Source: Olsenella sp. oral taxon 807 (GTDB lineage: Bacteria; Actinomycetota; Coriobacteriia; Coriobacteriales; Atopobiaceae). Taken from it: a DNA stretch of 64,000 bases. The first letter of the stretch is position 1; each line of letters starts with the position of its first letter. Below, piece by piece: positions 16,959 through 25,535 of the stretch. The stretch spans positions 682,001 through 746,000 of the forward strand of contig NZ_CP012069.2 of assembly GCF_001189515.2 (NCBI RefSeq), written 5' to 3'. The notes under the pieces are model-generated. The model had not been told where the DNA came from. It was given only the letters and a program-made list of their open reading frames with translations, and ran no database searches. The position numbers and the translations under genes were made by a program.

Positions 16959-17855
16959 ATGCCCAAGGGAAGGCGCCTCGACGAGGAGCTGGTTGCCCGC
17001 GGCTTCTTTGCGACGAGGGAAGAGGCCCTGCGCTCCATCATGGCGGGTGAGGTCTCGACCGCAGGAAGGCGGCTCGAGTCTGCGGGTGAGCGTGTGGCCG
17101 CAGATACCGTGATCCACCTCAGGGGTAGGTCGGCCTACGTGAGCCGTGGCGGCCTCAAGCTCGAGCGTGGCCTCGAGGCCCTTGGTGTGGGCCCTACGGG
17201 TAAGGCCTGCCTTGACGTGGGCTGCTCCACGGGAGGCTTCACGGACTGCCTCCTTAGGCATGGCGCTGCCTCGGTCCTGGCGGTTGACGTGGGCTATGCG
17301 CAGTTTGACTGGTCACTGCGGCAGGACCCGCGCGTTGAGCTCCTGGAGCGTACCAACATTGTCGACGTACCCTCGCCCAAGCGCGCAGGCACCATTGACC
17401 TTGCCGTCTGCGACGTCTCCTTTACCTCGATACGGACGATCCTGCCTGCGGTCATGGAACTGCTTATGGAGGAGGGCTTACTTCTTGCCCTTGTGAAGCC
17501 TCAGTTCGAGGCTGGCCGCTCTGAGGTCGGAAAGGGTGGCATCGTAAGTGATCCTGTCGTTCAGCTGCGCGCCCTCAAGAAGGTTGCCGGGGCCTTTTGC
17601 GAGGCTGGCCTCGTCCCCGTGGCCGCCTGCCCAAGCCCTATCTGCGGCCATAAGGGCAATCGCGAATTTCTTCTTTTGGGTGCAAGGACGTCGTCGCAGG
17701 GGGCGCATGTCCCTCAATGTGGTCGTCCCCACCAGGAGGCGAGCGCTCCTGTGGCGCTTGACCTCAAGGCGCTCGTATATGACGATGCCTGCGTCCGTGT
17801 GGTGGACGTGCACGCGTGCCCCGCAGAGTCTGGGGTAGGAGAAAAGGGGGGCTAA
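16959..17855 (+). CDS. tlyA: TlyA-family rRNA 2'-O-methyltransferase
   Basis: A 298-residue protein with an N-terminal S4 RNA-binding domain (residues about 3-62, RRLDEELVARGFFATREEA) and a FtsJ-type methyltransferase domain (DVGCSTGGFTDCLL for SAM binding, AVDVGYAQ, AVCDVSFTS, KPQFEAGR). TlyA proteins methylate ribose in 16S/23S rRNA, and some have been called hemolysins. The ATG at 16959 is used: it follows the xseB stop and gives the family's usual length, whereas the open frame begins earlier inside xseB. The last 45 residues after the ARTSSQG segment are not part of the core domain. It is co-transcribed with nusB and xseB by spacing. Confidence 0.92.
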   Translation: MPKGRRLDEELVARGFFATREEALRSIMAGEVSTAGRRLESAGERVAADTVIHLRGRSAYVSRGGLKLERGLEALGVGPTGKACLDVGCSTGGFTDCLLRHGAASVLAVDVGYAQFDWSLRQDPRVELLERTNIVDVPSPKRAGTIDLAVCDVSFTSIRTILPAVMELLMEEGLLLALVKPQFEAGRSEVGKGGIVSDPVVQLRALKKVAGAFCEAGLVPVAACPSPICGHKGNREFLLLGARTSSQGAHVPQCGRPHQEASAPVALDLKALVYDDACVRVVDVHACPAESGVGEKGG

Positions 17856-18022
17856 CTGGGCGGGTAGTCGTATAGGCTCGTACCTCGCACCTTGTGGGGA
17901 CACGAGGGCGCCACGCTCCCACAAGACGAGGCTCTCGTGGCATGCGCGCCACCTCGCCTGGTGATACACTGCATCTGTCCGGTCCAGCCGCCGCACGAGC
18001 GGCCACGCAAGAAGGCGGTGCC

Positions 18023-18874
18023 ATGAAGGTCCTGCTCGTTCCCAACTACTCGCGCCCCGATGCCGTCGATGACGCAAGCCGTCTGGCGGACTGGCTCAAT
18101 GGTAGGGGCGTCGAGCTGCAGTGGGCTCCCGACATGAAGCTTCATCCGAACGAAGGCGTCGACACAGATGGAGTCGACCTCGTTGTCTCGCTGGGTGGTG
18201 ATGGGACGCTCCTCAGGGCCGCGCGCATCGTCGAATACTCCGAGATTCCCATGCTTGGCCTCTCCTATGGGCATTTGGGCTTTCTCACCTGCGGTGGCCC
18301 GGATGACCTCTTCGAGATCGTGCAGGCCGCGCTTGTGGGCCAGATGCATGCCTCGCATCGGGCGACCCTTGACATAGAGGTCTGCTTCTCCAAACCGGAC
18401 GGCTCCGAGCTGGTCGAGCGACGCTTCGCCCTCAATGACCTGGCACTCACCCGTGGTGTGAAGGGTGACATGATAGCCTTTGACGTCGCGGTGTCGGGCC
18501 ATCACATCGATCGGCTGCGCGGTGACGGCTTTGTGGTCTCGACGGCAACGGGCTCGACCGGTTACGCCCTGGCTGCGGGTGGCCCCATCGTGACACCTGA
18601 GTTCGATGGCATGATCTGCGTCCCCGTGGCCCCGCACTCCATCAGGGCGAGGGCGTTCCTCACGTCCCCGACAGATGTCGTGGAGATCACGATGAGTCAC
18701 GAGCGCCGCTCCGAGCGTCTGTTCTTTTCTGATGGCCAGCCGATGGGAGTGGGGCTTGTCGGCGAGCGGGCCCGGATCAGGCGGGGGCCAGGCGACATCA
18801 TCCTACTCGACCGCAGCGTCAAGAGCTTCTACCGAAGCGTCTCACGCGTCTTCTATGGGGACAGCCGCACATGA
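18023..18874 (+). CDS. nadK: NAD kinase
   Basis: A 283-residue ATP-NAD kinase producing NADP in the cytoplasm. The diagnostic GGDGTLLRA motif lies at about residues 56-64, with GHLGFLT, ALNDLALTRG and the STATGSTGYALAAGGPIV block later. The ATG at 18023 is chosen for a GAAGGCGG ribosome site and normal length; upstream in-frame codons fall in a 167-base gap after tlyA. recN starts within its last four bases (ATGA overlap), so the two are translationally coupled. The tlyA-nadK-recN order is common in Gram-positive bacteria. Confidence 0.96.
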   Translation: MKVLLVPNYSRPDAVDDASRLADWLNGRGVELQWAPDMKLHPNEGVDTDGVDLVVSLGGDGTLLRAARIVEYSEIPMLGLSYGHLGFLTCGGPDDLFEIVQAALVGQMHASHRATLDIEVCFSKPDGSELVERRFALNDLALTRGVKGDMIAFDVAVSGHHIDRLRGDGFVVSTATGSTGYALAAGGPIVTPEFDGMICVPVAPHSIRARAFLTSPTDVVEITMSHERRSERLFFSDGQPMGVGLVGERARIRRGPGDIILLDRSVKSFYRSVSRVFYGDSRT

Positions 18875-20493
18875 TCGACGAACTTTCCGTACATGACGTC
18901 GCCCTCATCCATGAGGCGACGCTTGAGCCCGCAGATGGCCTCACGGTGCTCACGGGTGAGACCGGTGCCGGTAAGACGGCGCTCCTCTCGGCCATTAAGC
19001 TCCTCATGGGGGAGAGGGCAGACGCAGGTGCCGTGCGTGAGGGCTCGGAGGGGCTCCTCGTCGAGGGACGGGTGTATCTCAAGGGAGGGGACCCGGATGG
19101 GACCGTCGTGAGTCGCAGCGTGGGAGCCGACGGTCGCGGCCGCGTGCGCATCGACGGTCGCGTCGCATCGGTGAGGGAGCTGGCCGAAGGGGTGGGCGCC
19201 TCCATCGATCTCTGTGGTCAGCACGAGCACCAGAGGCTCATGAGGAAAGAGACCCACGTCGAGCTCCTCGATGCCTGGGCGCAGGCTGAGGTCAGCTTGG
19301 CCCGTGACGCCTACGAGAAAGCCTTCGCGGAGGCGCGCCGTGCCGAGGCCGAGCTCAGGCAGAGGCGCGAGATGAGCGAGGCGGCAGACTCACAGGTTGA
19401 CGAGGCAGCGTTTATCCTCTCACGCATCGACGAGGTCGCACCCCAGGAGGGCGAGTACGAGGAGCTTGAGGATGCCCTGCCCACGGCGGAGCACGCCGAG
19501 ACGCTCCTGCGCACGGCCTCGGGCGTTCATGAGGCGCTGAGCGGGGACGATGGTGTGATCGACACGATCTCGGGGCTTGTCCGGGAGTTGCGCGAGGCCG
19601 CCGTCCTCGACCGGCGTCTGGAGAGACGAGCTGACGCGCTCGAGAGTTCGCTCATCGACATCGAGGACACGGCAGGCGAGCTCAGGCGCTATCAGGACGG
19701 CATAGACCTCGACGAGGGGTCGCTCGCACGGATGCAGGAGCGCATGAGCCAGCTGCAGGGACTCCTGCATAGTTACGGACCACGCATGCAAGAGGTCTTC
19801 GAGAGGCGTCAGAGGGCCGCAGAACTCGTTGATTCCGCGCGCAACGGTACGGAGCACGTGCGTGCCGCCGCAGAGGCGCTTGCGGCTGCCGAGAGTAGGC
19901 TTGAGGCGGCTGCAGACAGGCTCGACCGCGCGCGCGGAGAGGCTGCCCCTCGCCTTGCCGGAGCCATCAATGAGCAGATGCGCTTCCTCGAGATGGGCAC
20001 GGCAGAGGTTGAGGTCAGTATTGTCCGGCGACCCCGCAGCGAGTGGACGCAGGAGGGTCCCAGCACGGTTGAGCTCATGTACCGTCCCGCTGCGGGGCTC
20101 TCGGCCAGGCCGCTTCGCAAGATCGCCTCGGGGGGCGAGGTCAGTCGTGTGATGCTTGCCTGTAAGGTGGTCCTGGGCAAGGCGGATGGTATCGAGACAC
20201 TCGTTTTCGACGAGGTCGATGCTGGTGTGGGCGGATCGACGGCGCTTGCCTTGGCGCAGGTGCTCGCGCGGCTCGCCGCCACGCATCAGGTCATCGTCGT
20301 CACCCACCTGGCTCAGGTCGCCGTTGCGGGCGGATGCCACTACCTCGTCTTGAAGAGTGGGGGAAAGCTGCCCGAGACTACGCTCAGACGCATTGACGGC
20401 GAGGCTCGTGTGCGCGAGGTCGCCCGCATGCTCTCTGGAGATGAGAGCGATGTGTCGATTGCCCATGCCAGGCAGATGCTCGCCGATGCGTAA
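18871..20493 (+). CDS. recN: DNA repair protein RecN
   Basis: A 540-residue SMC-like ATPase involved in double-strand break repair. Walker A is GETGAGKTAL at about residues 30-39; a long, charged coiled-coil region spans about 145-365; the C-terminal lobe has the signature KIASGGEVSRVMLACK and Walker B TLVFDEVDAGVGG followed by VTHLAQVA. It overlaps nadK by four bases. The length is slightly shorter than the 550-570 usual for the family. No SOS box was recognised upstream, as expected inside an operon. Confidence 0.96.
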   Translation: MIDELSVHDVALIHEATLEPADGLTVLTGETGAGKTALLSAIKLLMGERADAGAVREGSEGLLVEGRVYLKGGDPDGTVVSRSVGADGRGRVRIDGRVASVRELAEGVGASIDLCGQHEHQRLMRKETHVELLDAWAQAEVSLARDAYEKAFAEARRAEAELRQRREMSEAADSQVDEAAFILSRIDEVAPQEGEYEELEDALPTAEHAETLLRTASGVHEALSGDDGVIDTISGLVRELREAAVLDRRLERRADALESSLIDIEDTAGELRRYQDGIDLDEGSLARMQERMSQLQGLLHSYGPRMQEVFERRQRAAELVDSARNGTEHVRAAAEALAAAESRLEAAADRLDRARGEAAPRLAGAINEQMRFLEMGTAEVEVSIVRRPRSEWTQEGPSTVELMYRPAAGLSARPLRKIASGGEVSRVMLACKVVLGKADGIETLVFDEVDAGVGGSTALALAQVLARLAATHQVIVVTHLAQVAVAGGCHYLVLKSGGKLPETTLRRIDGEARVREVARMLSGDESDVSIAHARQMLADA

Positions 20494-20550
20494 GGCTATC
20501 ATAGAGACCCGTAGAAGTGACGGTTTGGCTCTTACGGGAGGGCAAGGCTC

Positions 20551-22215
20551 ATGACCAAGCATATCTTCGTTACCGGTGGGGTCGTCTCCTCTCTGGGCAA
20601 AGGCATTACGGCGGCCTCACTGGGGCGCCTTCTCAAGTCTCGCGGCTACAAGGTCATGATGCAGAAGGCCGACCCGTACCTTAACGTCGATCCCGGCACC
20701 ATGAGCCCCTTTCAGCATGGCGAGGTGTTCGTGACCGAGGACGGCAAGGAGACCGATCTCGACCTTGGTCACTACGAGCGCTTCATCGACGAGAATCTCA
20801 CGCGTGAGTCCAACTTTACGACGGGCCTCATCTATCAGTCACTGATCAGCCGGGAGCGTGCCGGTGACTTTTTGGGTGGCACGGTCCAGGTCATCCCGCA
20901 TGTCACCAACGAGATCAAGAGTCGCTTTTTGCGCATCGAGGAGCAGACTCAGGCCGATGTCGTGATCACTGAGCTCGGCGGTACCATAGGCGATATCGAG
21001 GGCCAGTCCTTCGTGGAGGCCATTCGGCAGTTTCGCAAGGATAAGGGATCCGGCAATACCCTCGTGATACATGTGAGTCTCGTGCCCTACATCGCCGCCG
21101 CCCATGAGGTCAAGACCAAGCCGACGCAGCACTCCGTGAAGGAGCTGCGCTCCATGGGCATCTACCCAGACCTCATCGTCTGCCGCTCTGACCACGAGGT
21201 GGAGGCGGAGATACGCGCCAAGATAGCCCATTTCTGCGACGTGGACGAGGACTGCGTCTTCGAGAACTCGGACTGTCCCTCTATCTACGATGTGCCCGCA
21301 CACCTTGCTGACCAGGGCTTCGACACAAAGGTGCTCTCAAAGCTTGGTCTTGAGCGGCGCGAGAGCGACCTCGCCGACTGGACTGACTTCACGGACTGCA
21401 TGCACGTGGCGAATGCCCGAGACGATACCGTCCGGATCAAGGTTGTCGGCAAGTACGTCAAGCTGCCCGACGCCTACCTCTCCGTCATCGAGGCGCTACG
21501 CCACTCCGGCGTCCACTATGGGCGCCACGTCAGCATCGAGCTCGTCGATGGGGAGGAGCTCGACGCGTCCACCATCGATGAGGTTCTCGCAGGTGCCGAT
21601 GGCATCCTCGTGCCTGGAGGCTTCGGCCAGCGCGGTGTCGAGGGCAAGATCCTCTCGGCTGAGCGCGCGCGCACCAGAAGGATCCCCTTTCTGGGCGTGT
21701 GTCTGGGACTCCAGATTGCCGTCTCGGAGTTTGCCCGTCATGTCTGCGGCCTCACGGGTGCCAACTCCACCGAGTTTGACCCCGAGTGCGCCTATCCGGT
21801 CATCGACCTCATGCCTGACCAAGAGGACGTCACCGACAAGGGAGGTACCATGCGCCTGGGTGCCTACCCGTGCAAGGTCGTGGGCCCGCTCGCCCGGGAG
21901 GCCTATGGCGAGGAGCTCATCTACGAGCGCCATCGTCATCGCTATGAGGTCAATAATGCCTTTCGCACGCAGCTGACCGGGGAGGACGGGGGGCTTATCA
22001 TCGGTGGCCTCTCGCCGGACGACCGCCTCGTCGAGATGATCGAGCTTCCCGAGGGCGAGCATCCATGGTTCGTCGCGAGCCAGGCCCACCCTGAGTTCAA
22101 GAGTCGTCCCACCAAGCCCGCCCCGCTCTTTCGCGAGTTCGTGCGTGCCGCGATCGCGCATCACGAGGGCTTGGGGCGCCATGAGATCATGCCGGTTGAT
22201 CCGGCTGCCCGCTGA
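20551..22215 (+). CDS. pyrG: CTP synthase
   Basis: A 554-residue enzyme that aminates UTP to CTP using glutamine. The N-terminal synthetase domain opens with KHIFVTGGVVSSLGKGI and contains KADPYLNVDPGTMSPFQHGE; the C-terminal class I amidotransferase has the nucleophile region GVCLGLQ and the His-Glu pair in AHPEF. The length is standard. It starts 57 bases after recN with a GGGAGGG ribosome site. The downstream recombinase gene begins within or just after its 3' end. Confidence 0.98.
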   Translation: MTKHIFVTGGVVSSLGKGITAASLGRLLKSRGYKVMMQKADPYLNVDPGTMSPFQHGEVFVTEDGKETDLDLGHYERFIDENLTRESNFTTGLIYQSLISRERAGDFLGGTVQVIPHVTNEIKSRFLRIEEQTQADVVITELGGTIGDIEGQSFVEAIRQFRKDKGSGNTLVIHVSLVPYIAAAHEVKTKPTQHSVKELRSMGIYPDLIVCRSDHEVEAEIRAKIAHFCDVDEDCVFENSDCPSIYDVPAHLADQGFDTKVLSKLGLERRESDLADWTDFTDCMHVANARDDTVRIKVVGKYVKLPDAYLSVIEALRHSGVHYGRHVSIELVDGEELDASTIDEVLAGADGILVPGGFGQRGVEGKILSAERARTRRIPFLGVCLGLQIAVSEFARHVCGLTGANSTEFDPECAYPVIDLMPDQEDVTDKGGTMRLGAYPCKVVGPLAREAYGEELIYERHRHRYEVNNAFRTQLTGEDGGLIIGGLSPDDRLVEMIELPEGEHPWFVASQAHPEFKSRPTKPAPLFREFVRAAIAHHEGLGRHEIMPVDPAAR

Positions 22216-23176
22216 GGTGAGGCTGCGCCGTGCGCTCGAGGAGTACCTGAGCTTCCTCTCCGTCGAGAGAGGAAGCTCCAAAAACACCGTAGACGCCTAT
22301 GCGCGCGACCTCAGGCACTATCTTGGGTTCCTTGAGGGGAGGGCCATCAGCGAGCCCGATGGCGTGAGCCGTCCTGACATCGAGGCGTACCTTGCCTCGC
22401 TCGGGGAGTCAGGACATGCCCCCTCCTCCATCCGGCGAGTCGTCTCGGCCATCAGGGGTTTTCACCGCTTCATGCTGCTTGAGCGGCTCTGTGACTCCCA
22501 CCCCGCAGCAAACCTCGTCCTGCCCAAGAGATCCGAGCGCCTACCTGACGTCATCTCGCGTAAGGAAGCCTTTGAGCTTCTCGACGCACCCTTTGCCCAG
22601 GGCAAGGAACCTCGTCCGCAAGCGCGCAAAGACGGGGTTCTTGACTACAGGGGCGTTGCCTGCTTTTACAGAGACAAGGCGATACTTGAGCTGCTCTATG
22701 GCTGTGGGCTGCGAGTCTCGGAGCTTTGCGGGCTTGACCTGCGTGATGTGTGTTTGGATGAGGAGATGCTGCGTGTCGTCGGCAAGGGTTCGAAGGAGCG
22801 TCTCGTCCCGATTCTGGGTACGGCGAAAGACGCCCTTACCAATTACCTCGATGCGTGGCGTGCCACCCTCGCCGCGCGGGGTAGCCACGGGCCTGCCGTC
22901 TTCCTTAGTGTGCGGGGCAGCCGCATCACGCGCCAGGCGGTCCATGCACTCGTCGAACGCTACGGAAGGTACGTCGGCATCAAAGGGCTGCATCCCCACA
23001 GCCTGAGACACAGCTTCGCGACCCATCTTTTGGAGGGTGGTGCCGACCTGCGTCTCGTACAGGAACTCCTAGGCCATGCGAGCGTCGTGACCACTCAGCT
23101 CTATACCCATGTGGACCGTACTCACATTCGCATGGTCTACCTCGAGGCGCACCCACGCGCACATCCGGGCAGGTAA
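22181..23176 (+). CDS. xerD: Tyrosine recombinase, XerD type
   Basis: About 331 residues, a site-specific recombinase that with XerC resolves chromosome dimers at dif. The N-terminal SAM-like domain begins LEEYLSFLSVERGSSKNT. The catalytic residues are visible: Arg in YGCGLRVSELC, Lys in VVGKGSKERLVP, HPHSLRHSFATHLL giving His and Arg, GHASVVTTQLYTHV giving His and the nucleophilic Tyr. The start is uncertain: ATG 22181 overlaps pyrG by 35 bases, and GTG 22217 just after the pyrG stop is an alternative that fits family length well. No integrase partners or att sites are nearby, which supports a housekeeping role. Confidence 0.9.
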   Translation: MRSCRLIRLPAEVRLRRALEEYLSFLSVERGSSKNTVDAYARDLRHYLGFLEGRAISEPDGVSRPDIEAYLASLGESGHAPSSIRRVVSAIRGFHRFMLLERLCDSHPAANLVLPKRSERLPDVISRKEAFELLDAPFAQGKEPRPQARKDGVLDYRGVACFYRDKAILELLYGCGLRVSELCGLDLRDVCLDEEMLRVVGKGSKERLVPILGTAKDALTNYLDAWRATLAARGSHGPAVFLSVRGSRITRQAVHALVERYGRYVGIKGLHPHSLRHSFATHLLEGGADLRLVQELLGHASVVTTQLYTHVDRTHIRMVYLEAHPRAHPGR

Positions 23177-23364
23177 TCACGTACTGTCACACTTTGTTTG
23201 GGACGGTCTCCCACCGTTGGGGAGGTAGTGCACTCCTGCGGCCGACATGCTGCGTAGTCAACAAAATACCTATGTCTACCAGCGCATTCATGGCTACTAC
23301 ATATCTAGCACTACTAGATAGTCTCAAATGCATCCTCGATGTTTGTGTTGAAAAACACAGGTTC

Positions 23365-23398
23365 CCACAAGATGTGGTATCCATAAGGACCCTTTTTT
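23365..23398 (+). terminator. Possible terminator between xerD and mraZ
   Basis: CCACA (23365-23369) pairs with TGTGG (23373-23377), and an overlapping weaker stem (GGT..CC with GGACC) runs straight into a T6 tract at 23393-23398. The stems are short, so strength is uncertain. The remaining 23177-23364 gap shows another short hairpin (GTGTT/AACAC at 23345-23358) and nothing else recognised. Confidence 0.45.
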
Positions 23399-23420
23399 CG
23401 TCCGCATGTGCCCCGTGTTA

Positions 23421-23460
23421 CCGTTTGTGTCGCAAAGTGTAGAGGGATGTTGCGAAGTGT
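23421..23460 (+). promoter_or_regulatory. 10-bp-phased repeats upstream of mraZ, probable MraZ operator
   Basis: Four consecutive decamers end in GTGT, GTGT, ATGT and GTGT (23421-23430, 23431-23440, 23441-23450, 23451-23460), with CGCAAAGTGT and TGCGAAGTGT the closest pair. MraZ is known to bind short direct repeats with roughly 10-bp phase in front of its own gene in other bacteria, and an AAAGTG-like box is reported for mollicutes. Assignment here rests on position and phasing. Confidence 0.6.
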
Positions 23461-23478
23461 CTTCTTTGACCTTATAGT
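23450..23478 (+). promoter_or_regulatory. Candidate promoter of the division cluster
   Basis: TTGCGA (23450-23455) and TATAGT (23473-23478) are separated by 17 bp. The -35 overlaps the last decamer of the phased repeat, so a protein bound there would block RNA polymerase. mraZ starts about 58 bases after the -10. Confidence 0.5.
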
Positions 23479-23535
23479 GGGAGTCACGTTTTCAAGAGGG
23501 ATGGTCTTCCTGCCAAAGAAGAGAGGAGGGAGGGG

Positions 23536-23967
23536 ATGTACCTGACAGGCACCTATGGTCGTAGCCTAGATGCCAAGTCTCGTATCACCCTCCCCGCGAC
23601 CTTCCGCAAGCAGTTTGACGTCCAGGTTTGCCTGGTTCCTGTTGGGAACGCGCTCTACGGTTTCACTCCCGAGAGTCACCAAGCGTGGATTGCGAGCTTC
23701 TTCCCCAACGGGTTTAACCCCCGCAATCGGAAGGACGACAAGCTACGTCGGGCACTCGCCTCGAGGACTGTCACGGTCGACATCGACTCGGCCGGCCGTG
23801 TCGCCCTCGGCAAGATCAGGGCCGAGGATATCGCGAGGTGTGGGATCGAGCGTGAGGTGGCAATCGTCGGTAATATCGACCACTTTGAGATCTGGGACTC
23901 ATCGAGCTTGAGTGAGCAGATGGACGAGCTTGACCAGGATCTCGACGAGTTGATGTTCTCCGAGTAG
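23536..23967 (+). CDS. mraZ: Transcriptional regulator MraZ
   Basis: A 143-residue protein with two SpoVT/AbrB-like MraZ modules: the first contains GRSLDAKSRITLPATFR and the second VDIDSAGRVALGKIRAEDI, each with the conserved D..GR/KSR core. MraZ forms a ring-shaped oligomer that binds repeats upstream of its own operon and represses the division cluster. The start has a GGAGGGAGGGG purine tract. It is first of the cluster, and rsmH begins 11 bases after its stop. The last 15 residues are strongly acidic. Confidence 0.96.
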   Translation: MYLTGTYGRSLDAKSRITLPATFRKQFDVQVCLVPVGNALYGFTPESHQAWIASFFPNGFNPRNRKDDKLRRALASRTVTVDIDSAGRVALGKIRAEDIARCGIEREVAIVGNIDHFEIWDSSSLSEQMDELDQDLDELMFSE

Positions 23968-23978
23968 GGTAGGGCGTC

Positions 23979-24941
23979 TTGACAGAAGAATATCGGCACG
24001 TACCAGTGATGATCGACGAGGTCATCAGGGAGCTTGATCCCAAGCCGGGCGAGGTCGTCTGTGACTGCACCGTAGGTGGGGCAGGTCATTCGATCGAGCT
24101 TGCTAAGCGGGTCTCGCCTGATGGCCTATCCATAGGCATAGATCAGGATGACATGGCCCTCAATGCCGCGACCGCTCGCTTCAGGCGAGAGGCCCCCGAG
24201 GCACAGGTCAAGCTTCTCAAGGGCAATTTCGCTTCGCTCGACTCGCTCCTCGTCGACGCGGAGGTGCCAGGTGTCGACTGCGTTTTGTTCGACCTTGGCG
24301 TCTCCTCACCACAACTCGACATCCCCCAAAGGGGCTTCTCATACCATGAGGACGCCCCGCTGGATATGCGCATGGACCCGGGGATACATACCACAACCGC
24401 AGCAGAGGTTATTAACACCAAAAATGAAGCCGACCTCACCCGGATCCTGCGCATATACAGTGACGAGAGCTTTGCCCCGCGCATCGCGCGGGCAATCGTC
24501 CGAGAGAGGGAGCGCTGTCCCATCGAGACGACCCTCCAGCTTGCACAAATCGTCAAGGATGCCGTTCCTGCAGCAGCTCGTCGTCAGGGCCATCCCGCCC
24601 GCAAGACCTTCCAGGCCCTGCGAATCGAGGTGAACCACGAGTTTGACGCCCTCGAGAGGGGACTTCGCGCGGCGATCCGCTGGGCGAACACTGGCGGCAG
24701 GATCTGCGTCATCTCCTATCACTCGCGTGAGGACAGGATCGTGAAGCATGTCTTTGTGGAGATGAGCCAAGCTTGCATCTGTCCGCCGGAACTTCCGGTG
24801 TGCGTCTGTGGTTACGTTCCGATACTTAAGGTCAGGACAAAGAAGCCTCTCGTCGCGTCTGATGAGGAGGTCGCGGCCAACCCACGGTCGCGGAGCGCCC
24901 GCATGCGCGTGGCCGTCAAGCAAGACGTCACGAACGTGTAG
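23979..24941 (+). CDS. rsmH: 16S rRNA (cytosine(1402)-N(4))-methyltransferase
   Basis: A 320-residue methyltransferase acting on C1402 in the ribosomal P site. It opens EEYRHVPVMIDEVI, with the SAM motif DCTVGGAGHS, then LFDLGVSSPQLD, RGFSYHEDAPLDMRMD and the C-terminal SYHSREDRIVKHVF, all characteristic. The start codon is TTG at 23979. The position directly after mraZ is nearly universal. The Arg-rich end SRSARMRVAVK is the conserved terminus. Confidence 0.97.
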   Translation: MTEEYRHVPVMIDEVIRELDPKPGEVVCDCTVGGAGHSIELAKRVSPDGLSIGIDQDDMALNAATARFRREAPEAQVKLLKGNFASLDSLLVDAEVPGVDCVLFDLGVSSPQLDIPQRGFSYHEDAPLDMRMDPGIHTTTAAEVINTKNEADLTRILRIYSDESFAPRIARAIVRERERCPIETTLQLAQIVKDAVPAAARRQGHPARKTFQALRIEVNHEFDALERGLRAAIRWANTGGRICVISYHSREDRIVKHVFVEMSQACICPPELPVCVCGYVPILKVRTKKPLVASDEEVAANPRSRSARMRVAVKQDVTNV

Positions 24942-25076
24942 GGTGGTACATGATGCTCCCGGGCTTCGGCCCGCCGCATACCAACGCAGCACCAACGCAA
25001 CGCAAACGTAGTCTAAACGCAGTACCAACACACCACCACGTACCCCGCAGGGTGCGGCAGCACGAAGGAGCATACG

Positions 25077-25505
25077 ATGGCATACATGGGGTCGGCCGCA
25101 TATCGCCTCGATCAGCTTGAGACGCAACATCGGCAGGAGGCGCGCGGCTCATTCCGTGTGGTCGAAGGCGGAGGCCTTGATTCACACGTACGAGAAGGGG
25201 TCTCGGGGCAGTTTCTCTCGAGGCTCAAGATCTTCGTGGTGTGCGTCATGGCCTTCGTCGCCATCGGTGGGGTTCGCGTGGGTATTTCGGCGGCGACCGT
25301 CTCGAGCATGCGCGGCAATATCGCGCTCGAGACCGCCATCTCGAGTGCCCAGAGCCTCAACGCTGACCTTCAGGTTACCAAGTCACAGCTCTCGGCATCG
25401 TCGCGCATCAATGACATCGTCACCCAGAACTACGGCATGGTCGACTCAACGAATGCGGAGATCCAGGGGTCTGCAGAGAATGCGCAGTCAGGCTATGGGA
25501 GGTAG
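25077..25505 (+). CDS. ftsL: FtsL-like septum protein
   Basis: A 142-residue bitopic protein between rsmH and ftsI, the usual place of ftsL. A cytoplasmic segment of about 50 residues is followed by one membrane helix (KIFVVCVMAFVAIGGVRVGI, about 51-70) and an extracytoplasmic helical segment likely to form a coiled coil (about 75-125). FtsL binds FtsB and FtsQ and regulates the FtsWI synthase. Sequence conservation of this family is low, so the name rests on topology and position. An AAGGAG site precedes the ATG. The 135 bases upstream, after rsmH, show only loosely repeated AACGCA runs. Confidence 0.75.
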   Translation: MAYMGSAAYRLDQLETQHRQEARGSFRVVEGGGLDSHVREGVSGQFLSRLKIFVVCVMAFVAIGGVRVGISAATVSSMRGNIALETAISSAQSLNADLQVTKSQLSASSRINDIVTQNYGMVDSTNAEIQGSAENAQSGYGR

Positions 25506-25535
25506 TGGCTGCGCCGCTTGGCGTAGACTCATCTT

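Noticed and set aside
22181-23176. XerD-like recombinase as a phage or island integrase
   Set aside because: It is embedded between pyrG and the division cluster, with no att-like repeats or mobile genes nearby; housekeeping XerD fits better.
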